Of a stretch of DNA of 64,000 nucleotides, positions 12,116-21,570 are shown one piece after another. A program made the translations under genes and the position numbers. Location of the stretch: NCBI GenBank assembly GCA_025602905.1, contig JAHLKI010000015.1:186001-250000 (forward strand), in the 5' to 3' direction. The DNA comes from Phlyctochytrium arcticum (taxonomy: Eukaryota > Chytridiomycota > Chytridiomycetes > Chytridiales > Chytridiaceae). Under the pieces are notes generated by a model. The model made no database searches. It was not told the DNA's origin and saw nothing but the letters and a program-made list of their open reading frames with translations. How positions within the stretch are numbered: the first letter of the stretch is position 1; every line of letters starts with the position of its first letter.

Positions 12116-12322
12116 ATGGGTTCTTTGTTAGAAATTTGCTGCTGCCTTAATCTGGAACGCAAACTCGACCCGTTTGGTGCTCGTATGCTAGACCGCGACG
12201 ATGTGGACGAGGCGAAAAACAAGGCGGTAGTGAAGTCAGGGCCAACCGTCATCAGTGAACCACCGGCCAAAGAAAAGTCAATGAGCCCAATGAGCGAGAC
12301 GCGAGTTCATTCTGAACAATAG
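12116..12322 (+). CDS. Small protein with predicted myristoyl/palmitoyl anchor
   Basis: A 68-aa ORF whose ATG has a strong context (CACCACCATGGG). The N-terminus MGSLLEICCC has Gly2 with Ser3, and a Cys cluster at 8-10, the classic arrangement for N-myristoylation plus palmitoylation. The remainder is hydrophilic and charged (DPFGARMLDRDDVDEAKNKA), with a Ser/Pro-rich end. A TATA-like element sits just upstream. By established rules for these modifications it should sit on the cytosolic face of membranes. The function is unknown. The start is preferred over upstream in-frame codons because of the context and the lipidation signal. Confidence 0.55.
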   Translation: MGSLLEICCCLNLERKLDPFGARMLDRDDVDEAKNKAVVKSGPTVISEPPAKEKSMSPMSETRVHSEQ

Positions 12323-12837
12323 GACACTAAAGTGTTTCCAGCTTAGATTCTATTGGAGTGAATCATCCTCCCTGCCCACTTCAGTGCTCCTCTGTTCTTT
12401 TAAATGTCTTTAGATATCTATCTCTACATATTTTCTGTTGATGGTTAAACCTAGTTATGGTGACGGTTCTCACTATGAGCCAAGCAAGTTACAAAATGAA
12501 ATATACCGCTAGCGTTCTTTCTGTTTACAAGTCTTATCTTTGATTCTTTATGCCAAACTTGTGATATGTTATCCTGAAATGAGTTTCTATATAGTCTGCA
12601 ACAGAATTTTAAGCCAGGCTACCTCTTCATGAGCATAAATTTAAGCTTATGCCCCTGCCGTACAAATGTGTAGGTATCCAATTTTCCCACGTTTTTGCAT
12701 GTCTTCGAAACTCTGGAAGAGATTTTTGTTACCAAATGAATTCCTATCCAAGGTGACTCAAATATGGCATCAATCAAACGTGAACTTAATTGCTGTCGCC
12801 GATAGGATTGGAGAGCAAGTTCACGCTTCTATTGTTG
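12323..12837. other. 3' flank and intergenic, no gene seen
   Basis: AT-rich sequence with no supported ORF, probably the 3' untranslated region of the small gene and spacer. Confidence 0.4.
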
Positions 12838-12980
12838 CATTGGGTGGCATTGGCACTCAAGATGCCTCCGATGCCTACTATTACTTGGGTGGCATTGGCA
12901 CTCAAAATGCCTACTATTACTTGGGTGGCATTGGCACTCAAGATGCCTATCGTTACATTGGGTGGCATTGGCACTGAAGA
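12838..12980 (+). repeat. Minisatellite around TGGGTGGCATTGGCACT
   Basis: Four tandem copies of a unit containing TGGGTGGCATTGGCACTCAA, separated by variable GATGCCTACTATTACT-type spacers, so unit lengths are unequal (roughly 33-50 bp). It lies outside any supported gene. Confidence 0.8.
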
Positions 12981-13061
12981 TGATACGAAAAACGCGGGCC
13001 AAAGCCGAGGTAGTTACACCAAGATCTTTCCCGAGAGACGATACCTACGGCTCCATCATAA

Positions 13062-13240
13062 ATGCGTTCCACTCAAGACAAAACTTCTACCCCTCGCGGA
13101 TGGTTGCAAATGCTGTTTTTCCTACGGGCTAACACATGCAATGAACGAACGACAAAACGTTCTCCTACGAGTGCGCGCCAAATTGACAGTCATGGACGGC
13201 GGACCTAGCGGAAGAGGACGCAACTTTGCCGGATCAGGTT
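13062..13240 (+). repeat. Degenerate dispersed repeat, copy 2
   Basis: Inverted relative of 11,153-11,370; see that entry. Identity is partial and includes small indels. Confidence 0.6.
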
Positions 13241-13460
13241 GGGCAATTTGGGACAACCCAGATGCTTGGTGCGTGCTTCTAAGTTCTTCCGTATAGTCAT
13301 CTGGAGCAATTTTAAAGATAAATGCCGATCTAGTCCAGCTATAAAAGCATGAGGATTGCTGCACGTCCCCCTTCAGTATCCAGCATTCGGCCTCTTACCC
13401 ACCAAGGTTCAGCACAAAACCACCGATTTCTCATCTCGCTCTATCGGAACCCAAGACATC

Positions 13461-13949
13461 ATGCTCGTTACCTACCAATTACTTTCCTTTGCGGCCCTCG
13501 TCCTTCAAGCCACTAGCGCCATGGCCCAAAGTGAAAAGACAGCCGCAGCCCTGAATGCCATGGCAGCGTACCTGGTCAGCACCAATTGCCAAAGACAGTT
13601 CACGGAATGAACGGTCGCAGAAGGCTGCAAGAGGGGTGTAACATCGATGATTGCCAAATCAAAATGGCGCGCGACATCTTGGGGACCTTGCCGCAAGCAA
13701 TTCGTGTCAGCAAAATGCCTCAACTTTGAAGACTCGAACTATGACATTTTTGTTTCTGAAGGACCCGGTTGCAACGTCAAGTACTGGGGCGACGGTAGCT
13801 TCGTGAACTGGGCCTACTGTGGCAACTGGCAGAGACACAATGACGGGCAGTGGAAGACACTATCATCTACTGGGTGGCGACAACAACTTCTTGCCCCGGA
13901 AACAAACGCCACTTGCACGATGGTCGGTTCCGAAACAGTTTGCTCGTGA
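13461..13949 (+). pseudogene. Secreted cysteine-rich protein gene with premature TGA
   Basis: The ATG at 13,461 opens a typical signal peptide (LLSFAALVLQATSAMA, cleavage near residue 20). The frame hits TGA at 13,608-13,610 and then continues openly in the same frame to a stop at 13,949. The downstream part has several Cys and aromatic residues (CRKQFVSAKC, GCNVKYWGDGSFVNWAYCGNW, CTMVGSETVC), consistent with a small disulfide-rich extracellular protein. No in-frame GT-AG intron that removes the TGA was found. The full reading would be 162 residues. Whether it was an effector-like or housekeeping secreted protein cannot be told. Confidence 0.5.
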
Positions 13950-14190
13950 GAATCGCCAGCGGATGCGAATCATCCATCTCCCCTTCTGACAGTGATTGAT
14001 CGCACCTTTGTAAAAATATTGAAGTTATAGCCTCATCCCATGGCATAGAACTTAGACGTTGTAGCCTCATCCCAAAGAATGGAATTAGTACTCTCTTACC
14101 TAGAACTCGAACTGATCTTCACTGTCTATTGCTGGTCATTTGTCCAAATAAAAATATTTCCCCAATATATCAAGTGTTTGCTTTGCCGAC

Positions 14191-16584
14191 AGTGAAAATC
14201 CGATCCCCTATGGAGTCATCAGTGGAACACCAAACCTATCTGTATACCTGGATCGGGGGACAGATCTGTATACTATCAATACTTTGATAGCAACGAAGCA
14301 GAACGTGATATCGACCTCGAACCGACTCGATTATGGGCTGTTGTCAAATATTCCCATCCTCAGCATCTACGCGTTGAACACGTCCGTGTCCAGTAGTCTC
14401 GCATTGAAACAGGATCTGATCAATGCTGGAAACAAACTTGACTATTCATTCCTCACCAATGTACCGGATCATTCGGTCTATGTTCTGAAAAGTGCTTATG
14501 ATACAAGTATATCAAATCTCAATACTGGGAAGCAAGATAAACACCCGAATTTAACTAGTCTTTCAACGTCTACACCAACGATACCAAGTTTATCAATTAC
14601 GGGTAACCTCAATGCACCCCTTCTTAGCAACCTGAATAACACTACCTTGATAGAGGAAGGAGAGACCAGAGGAAGTTTGTCGAGTGCTGCACTCCTTGCA
14701 GGAAATGCTTCGTACGACTCTGCAACTGGGGTCGTCACGACTCTGGATGGGAACGGATTTCGTCAAGGTACGTATCTCTACAGAGTCAATCCCGGAAACA
14801 GTTGGGTGTTAACCATTGACTTTAGGTGGTCTGGTGTTGGAGACGGCTCTTATATCAGTTTCTATCAGCCGACGACAGCCAATACCTATACAGACGGGGC
14901 AAATCCAGCCTATGGATTTCAGTTCGCAAGGTTCAGCCAACAAACAAGTTTGAAGACTCCCAATGGTTCGGTAAGTGGTCCTTCTTATTTGAGTCTATTC
15001 CCTTCATCTAACACGTGGTACAGGATCAAGATCATTTACAATAATGGAAGTATATATGTATACATTAATGATAGTCTGAAGATTCAGAATGAGGGAGTAG
15101 AGCACCCTACATATGTCAATGTACAAAACACCTATCTAGGCGTCAGTAGTTGGACAGGTGCAAATGGTCAATTGGACCAGTTTAAGAACTTACGACTTGT
15201 GAAAACATTGGACTACGCTAACGTCGTCAACAAACCCTCGTTTGGAACTTTATCTCTGAAAAACAGTGTCGATTTGTCGACAGACGTGGTCAACGTTTTA
15301 CCGATAGATAAAATCGACGCCACTTCTCTTCAACCACTCATCTCGTCAACAAATGCTGCTTCCATTCGATCGACTCTAGGTTTGTCTTCCACTGCTACGA
15401 GCGGGATGCTGGATTGGGGGAATGTAACGGGGAAGCCTTCATTCGGTGCTTTATCGTCTAAAAGTAGCATCGACCTTTCTTCAACAGGAGATGTGAGTGG
15501 AATTCTACCAATTTCAAAAGTCAATGTTTCGACACTCCAACCACTCGATGCAACTTTAACGTCCCTCTCATCAGCAAGTCCTTCGATCCCCAAATCGTTG
15601 AAACTTACTAATTCCACCCAAGGTTCCAATTTACCCACTTTAACCTTACTGGGAGACAGTGGAAATTTGAACTCCGTTTCTATCCAGATGGCACCATGGG
15701 CAGCAAGGCCAGGTGGCATCTCGACAAAAATTGCGGCGATTGACGATAACGCAGGAGGAGCAAGGCTAGCACTGTATGCTGCTTCGGGAAGTGATAATGC
15801 TCCGTTAACTGAATTCCTCTCTGGGGCTTCCTCAGGAGTGACGATTTCTAAACCACTCACTGTTGCAGGAAATTTGAACTTGGGAAATTTCCCTACACCT
15901 GTCGGTATTACGACTGAACTAGGTGGGACAAGTCCAATTTTGAATTTGGAGAGCAACTTCCACGTCTCTAATAAGAACAATGCTTATCCAGGGTTATGTT
16001 TTCGTCTTGATAATCGAGGCAATGGTGCTTTCGCATTCTTCACACGTGGCGCTACCCTTACATCTGAAGTCCAAATTCTCAACATTGACAACACTGGTAT
16101 TCTAGACCTGTACAATAGTTCAGATTCAGCGCTTAGGGTTTCGGGAGGGGTTTCTGTAGCAAAGACCCTGTCCTGTGGTGAGGTGCTTAAAACACAACAA
16201 GCCTATTATATGTGCTATTGTAACACACTTGGCTATGTCCTTGCAAGTACTCAACAATCTCCCTTAAGCGTTGGCAGTTGGGGATACTCATCAAACCATA
16301 CCTCCGGGACGAATTATCTCAGTGTTCCATACAATGGGGTTTACACCATTACCGCTTCGATAATATTCGATACTTCGTCAACTCCTGCTGTCCAATATCT
16401 TACAAATGTGACAACTGGCGGTGTTCTGACTATGAATCGTTCGGTTTCTGCACCATTGACTTGGACAGGCTTTCTGCTGGCGAACACCTCGATCTCTTGG
16501 ACAATAAGAGCGGCTCCAGCAGCAAACTTGGCAATTGGGCAAGGTTCGACTATCATTCTTGCGCTAATGTATCGTGCACTATAG
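14191..16584 (+). pseudogene. Detached virus-type fiber fragment, related to the fiber in the element
   Basis: An open frame homologous to the middle of the 1,888-aa fiber at 26,732-32,398. Shared segments include ATKQN(I/V)IS(A/T)SNRLDYG and repeats of the type DWGNVTGKPSFG, DLSST, GILPISK and TLQPL. Homology begins upstream of any ATG (about 14,191), so the anchoring N-terminal ~700 residues are absent and a native start is missing. Domains: stalk repeats, a LamG/concanavalin-like domain (about 14,700-15,210), more stalk repeats, then a C-terminal beta-rich head (about 16,190-16,584, YNGVYTITASIIFDTS) with no visible match to the head of the element copy. There is no internal stop over about 2.4 kb. 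It may be a remnant or an exapted gene. Confidence 0.75.
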
Positions 16585-17159
16585 TCGTCTTCCCTAGGAA
16601 CAGAAGATATTCACGCAAGTTGATGTTGATGTTGATGCGTTGATGTTTCTGCCATGTTGCTTTCTGTTGTGAACGTGTGCGCTTGCCAAGTGGCTTAGCC
16701 TGGAATCGCGGTCTCCAAGCGTTCATAAGAGCTATGCCCACGGAGACAGAGACATCTCACCTCTACCTATACATTCTAAAGTGCGCGTTTGCCAGTAGCA
16801 ACAACACATTTACTGTACATACCCCAGCAAATGTATTTTAAATGTACACCGGAAATTGGGGGTGGTTGCAACTGTATGTAGTGTCTTTGGCTGTATTCTG
16901 TTATTTTTGTACATTTGTACATCAAGTACATCAAAAAGTAGAATTCAAGAAAAGAAAGGACACGATTTTCGAGTTGAGAGCTGAACTCAAATATTGGGTG
17001 CTTTTTGAATGACTAAACGTTTTTTCAAATGTACAAATGTACAATGTACACGACGGGAGCTTTGAGTCTCGAAGACAGTCTCAATTGCAAAGAGGCTACA
17101 AAGTAGAGACGACGAGGAAGGCCTGGATGTCGGTGGGTAGCCTCGAAAAAGATTCAACC
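16585..17159. other. Intergenic, AT-rich with GTACATTTGTACAT motifs
   Basis: No gene seen. Several palindromic GTACAT/ATGTAC motifs cluster at about 16,815-17,050. Confidence 0.4.
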
Positions 17160-17235
17160 AAAGGTATCCTTTGTTCCACCAGAGGGGGTCTACTATAATA
17201 GTAAACCTTGACTGGTGGAACAACGGATACTTTTT
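17160..17235. repeat. MITE-like hairpin
   Basis: 17,160-17,182 and 17,212-17,235 form an almost perfect inverted repeat (about 23 bp, GTATCC...TTGTTCCACCAG) around a ~29-bp spacer. It may be a tiny non-autonomous element or a hairpin. Confidence 0.6.
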
Positions 17236-17594
17236 GAGATGCAACTTGTTGGATGCAACTTGGAGACGTAACTTAGGTAGCCTCCCGGCCCGTGGACAGA
17301 ATAGGCCTCCCGGCGTTGCTTTGCGGCGTTGTAGGAGGGTTGCTTTGGGGCGTCGATTGTAGTAGACGGGTGGTTTACAGTGAGAAGTGGTAGCAAGACT
17401 TCAGTTGCTTGTTGACAACGCTCACTTGGTGAAATGTGAGGAGGGAGTTTATGGATAACAACTTTCAGGTCACGTGACTGCAACTATGTGGGGGGTGATG
17501 TTGCTGGGACGGCGGTTGGGAGTGGAGTTGTTATCGATAACAAAAAAGAAACCAAAGGAAGCGAGAAAGAAACCAAAGAAACCAGGTCCAGCCA

Positions 17595-17666
17595 ACGGGT
17601 TGGTTACAGTGATGGATGTCGGGGAAGTCAACGGGTTGGTTACAGTGATGGATGTCGGGGAAGTGA
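17595..17666 (+). repeat. Two-copy tandem repeat, about 36 bp
   Basis: Two adjacent copies of a unit containing AACGGGTTGGTTACAGTGAT followed by GGATGTCGGGGAAGT. Confidence 0.8.
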
Positions 17667-17769
17667 ACGGTTTGAAAACTTAAGCGGTTAACAATTAGAG
17701 CGCGGAAATTGGGACGTTTAGTGAGCATAAGGGCGCCAGTCATTCCGGACATAGTATGTTGCAAGAATG

Positions 17770-18060
17770 GCTAAGAATGTACGAAGGAGGGGGGGCACGC
17801 GGCATTCTTCACTGATTGAGGGCAAGATGATGCAAGAATGTAACGAAGGAGGGGCACGCGGCATTCTTCACTGATTGAGGGTAAGATGATGCAAGAATGT
17901 AACGAAGGAGGGCACGCGGCATTCTTCACTGATTGACGACGGATTCTTGCAGGAATGTTTCCCACGGTAGATATCGGGCTAGAAATGTACCAAGAATCTG
18001 GACGCACGGCATTCTTCACTAATGATACCCTCCCATTCTTGCCAGGAATGTAAGTCCCTA
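17770..18060 (+). repeat. Tandem array, about 59-bp unit
   Basis: Three near-identical units containing GGCACGCGGCATTCTTCACT and GATGATGCAAGAATGTAACG, then degenerate partial units up to the palindrome at 18,077. The motifs GCATTCTT and AAGAATG recur, so successive units can pair, and the same core is in the palindrome. Confidence 0.8.
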
Positions 18061-18076
18061 ATAGGCCAGGAATGCC

Positions 18077-18123
18077 TGTCACAGTGCGCAGCATTCTTGT
18101 CAAGAATGCTGCGCACTGTGACA
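18077..18123. repeat. 47-bp palindrome, copy B
   Basis: Perfect 23-bp arms (18,077-18,099 and 18,101-18,123) around a single T. Identical to the copy at 997-1043 except for paired, compensating changes (GTATTC/GAATAC to GCATTC/GAATGC) and the central base. Confidence 0.85.
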
Positions 18124-18507
18124 CCTCATACCCGCTTCGGCGTACGTGTCCAAGCATATTATGGAATGAGTGTAAACTCGTAAATGACCATTGCCGATAT
18201 CTTTCCAAATTGACTCGTAGGTACTGAAGTAGGTACCGCTAGTAATAATGGCAGTTGGTATATGTACAGACAGGAGTTCTTTGAGCTGATCTTTGATGAG
18301 ACTGACGGTCGGCATAATCATTATGGTCAGCGCCCTCTGCTTCTGCATTATTGCGGGTAGTGCGAAACATACGCTCTTTCCTCTGCCGGTACGGGCGACA
18401 AAAGCGGTGTCCCTTCCTTCCAAGAACGATTGACAGACCTCAAGCTGCAACTCTCTGAATTCGTCGTAGCCGTACACCGCTTTGAGGGCGAGACGAAGTT
18501 TGCCCAA
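18124..18507 (-). pseudogene. RecQ-type DEAD-box helicase fragment
   Basis: Minus-strand fragment of the N-terminal helicase lobe: FRELQLEVCQSFLEGRDTAF (motif 0), Walker A as TGRGKSVCFALPA, and motif Ia as MPTVSLIKDQ. It ends against the palindrome and tandem array at 18,123, so the second half, including the DEAH box and the second RecA domain, is missing. RecQ-like helicases of this kind occur in fungal telomere-linked gene families, which may fit the repeat-rich setting. Confidence 0.6.
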
Positions 18508-18659
18508 GCGGAGCTTGCGCCCCTGCGGGGGCGGCCGGCTGGCAGAGGGGTATCTCCCCCGCTAAAGAAATGTCGAAGATGTTGAGATGTCTGTTGAGTG
18601 TTGGTTGAAACTGGTCCAAGAGAATTTGAAGGCAAGTTGACGGCGGGGTATGGTTCCAT

Positions 18660-19602
18660 ACTTGCAAATACAGAACCTGGTGTTCAGTCGCATATCTGTC
18701 AAAAAGGAGCAAGAGCAAGAGCAAGAGAGTCGACTTGGTGATGAACCCTGCTTCCCAAAAAGGCGTTTCAGATGGATGCTCTTCTAATGAATATGTACAG
18801 ATTTGATCAAATGCGGTATCTACGTCTTCTTGGCTTGTTAACAGCTAGCCACTTGGTATGCTGGAAGGAACGAAAGAACTGTTAGCGAAACCTTTGCCAA
18901 ATATGTCTAACCAACCAACCTAGCAAGGCTGTAAACGCAATCCCGATGAATTCTGTAGTTCACTCTCTAGTGATTGAAATGGTGACGGCGGTGGAGGTTC
19001 GTTGCGGGAGTTGAACTGACGCTTGGGACAGCATGTTATTGTCCTTGGGCAATGGGGCAATGGGTGCACTACATATCTGACGCGTCCAGGAGTTCTGTAG
19101 CAACCACCGACACCTGTTTGAACATCATCGTCGCAATGGCAGGAGCTAGAAAGCGACATCGACAACGACGACTAGAACAGGGTACTACGGAGAAACTTTC
19201 AAACAGGTTAGTCGATAACCAGCCTTCCCACCAAGCTAAGATTCAATCTTGCGGAGACGCGAGATCCCTCGGCGAAAAGCTGGGCGAAAAGAGGAAGGAG
19301 CTTTGTAGGTGCCTTTCCTCATGGGTGCAACTTGGTCCGCTCCAAGGAAAGTTGCATCAATCATGAGTGGATCAGCACACACTCACCGTTCAAGAACGAA
19401 CTATTGCTCCAACAGCGGGACTACTCATGCGAAACATTCTAGCAAACATGATAGAGACTTGAGGCTGCTCTCCTTATCACTATTTAGCGTCAACCTAGCC
19501 CCACCCATAGGTCCTCATATTTACATAAATAAATACAACCTAGTGCAACCTACTACACCTATCTTACATGTAAATTACCACTCCTAGCATTTTCGATCAG
19601 CC
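18660..19602. other. Intergenic, no gene seen
   Basis: No supported gene. It is probably the upstream flank of the RecQ remnant and the 3' flank of OLA1. Confidence 0.4.
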
Positions 19603-21040
19603 TCACTTCTTCTTCTGGGCGGTGACATTGAACTGAAAGTGAATAATATCCCCATCCTTTACTGCATACGCCTTGCCTTCCTGTCTGTACTTGCCCGCCG
19701 CTTTGACGGCCGCCATGCTCTTACTTCCATCACTCAACGCCTTGAAATCCTCGAAAGCAACTACCTCAGCTTTGATGAATCCTCTTTCAAAGTCCGAGTG
19801 GATGACACCAGCAGCCTGTGGGGCAAGGGCTCCATTATACACACACCATGCTCGCACCTCCTTTTCACCGGCTGTGAAAAAGTACATAAGATTCAGAGAT
19901 GAATACCCTGTCGTGATAATCTTGGGAAGATTGGAAGGCATTTGGAGGTCTTCGGGGAGATCAGATTTGGGGGTCGAGCGGTGCTCCCATAGCGCTTGCT
20001 CGTATTCAATGGAGAAAGGGATGATGGAGCCACCTCCGTGCGAAGATACCCACGCGGCAATTTTGGCGAGCCACTTGTTTTTCTTGCGGAGCAAATCGGT
20101 TTTGGAGAGGTTGATGAGATAGATTACGGGTTTGGTGGTGATTAAACGCATCTTCTCGTTGATTAATTCTACTTCAGTTGTCGAAAATTCGCCACTGGCG
20201 ATTGGGATGTTTTCCTCTAGCATCTACCAATATTGTAATTTAACACACTGTTTAAACCCAGTCCGAGACCACCCGGAAACTGACCTTCTTCAACTTTTCC
20301 ATCGTATCCAAAAACAGAGCCGAGAGCTTGAACTTGCCCCCAGTTTTTTTAACTGCCAATTCCTCCGCAGCAATGGCTTTACTGACAATCTCCAGATCTT
20401 TCTTGCAAAGCTCTGACAATATCGTGTCCAGATCACGCACAGGATCGATAGAATCATCAACATGGACAACATCCTGGTTGTCAAATGCTCTACAAATGGT
20501 AAAAACCAAATCAGGATATCAGTACCTAATGTATTTTACCCGAGTCATCCACATCCCCCGCCTTCTTACCGAACAACATGATAAATTCCGTCAACGGCCT
20601 GAATGTGTGACAAGAAAGCATTGCCCAGTCCCTGGCCTTCGCTCGCACCTTTGATGAGTCCTGCAATATCGGTGATGTGGAGGTACGCAGGGTACATCGA
20701 TGGGGGGTTCCAGATGTCACAGAGGAAATCGTAGCGCGCATCGGGGACGGGGCAACGTGATTCATTGGGTTCGATGGTGCAAAAAGGGTAATTCTAGAAA
20801 TGACAAGTTGCGGCCGTTGTTTAGAGGGGAAGTTGCGTTTAGAAGCGGTATGAGCGGGCCCAAGTGCTCTCCCTGTGCATGAGAACACACCTCAGCAGCA
20901 GCAGCCTGCTCCGTCAACAAGTTGAACAAGGACGACTTTCCGACATTGGGAAGACCGACGACACCCATTTTGAGATTGTTCTTCACCCGGCCGAAGCGGA
21001 CGGCATTGGTAGGTTCGGCGGCAGCCTTCTTGGGTGGCAT
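19603..21040 (-). CDS. OLA1: Obg-like ATPase 1 (YchF/OLA1)
   Basis: Cytosolic P-loop ATPase of the TRAFAC/Obg family, linked to translation and stress responses. Four exons: 21,040-20,891; 20,793-20,570; 20,489-20,285; 20,223-19,603. The introns are 97, 80 and 61 bp with GT-AG ends. The joined length is 399 aa, as usual for the family. Motifs: Walker [27 protein letters not shown] (effector-region signature), [17 protein letters not shown] (G3) and NLSKTDLL (replaces NKxD, as in YchF, which prefers ATP). A C-terminal TGS domain ends in [17 protein letters not shown]. The start MPPKKAAAE matches eukaryotic OLA1 N-termini. It appears intact. Confidence 0.95.
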
Positions 21041-21570
21041 GTTTTCGGGACGGTCGAGAGATGATGCTACGGGTCGCAGCGGGAATGAACGTTTGTTGAA
21101 GGAACTTTTTAATTTTTCAATAGTCGGGGCAGAAATGCCGCAAATGGTCACGTGTCCCATTGAAGCAGTATCGCCCAGCGCACGGGTTCCATTTTAGGAC
21201 AAATCAGAGTCGCAGCCACGCTGATGTAATCAGAGCTCCGGCGTGTTCGTGAAATACGTGTTGGTAAATCTACCTTGACCCTGTTTCATTGCAGACTGTC
21301 AATAAAGTTGCGCTTTTACGTCACGAACCTCGAGATGTAATAATTCACTTTGGATTGGCTGACGTTTTGAGCCGTTTTGTGTAGCAATGATAACAGTTAT
21401 GTGCGAATTTCAGATGGCGATTTCTCTTTTAACTCCCCCCCCTTCCAGGTCCCCCCGTTTCGGTCCCTCGCATTGGACGAGTACGGAGACGCTTAGATAC
21501 CCTCGGCACACATATTATCTCAGCCTGTCTTCAATATTGGAGCGTTTTATCCGGGTCCACTCGAGTTATC

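Noticed and set aside
12838..12980. Regular repeats as a CRISPR array
   Set aside because: Eukaryotic context, unequal units and repeat-like spacers; a minisatellite explains it.
15330..15980. 216-aa minus-strand ORF
   Set aside because: A shadow of the fiber-like frame; its repeats mirror the stalk repeats.
17770..18060. Array of 59-bp units as a CRISPR or centromeric satellite
   Set aside because: Only about three good copies and the units are contiguous without unique spacers.
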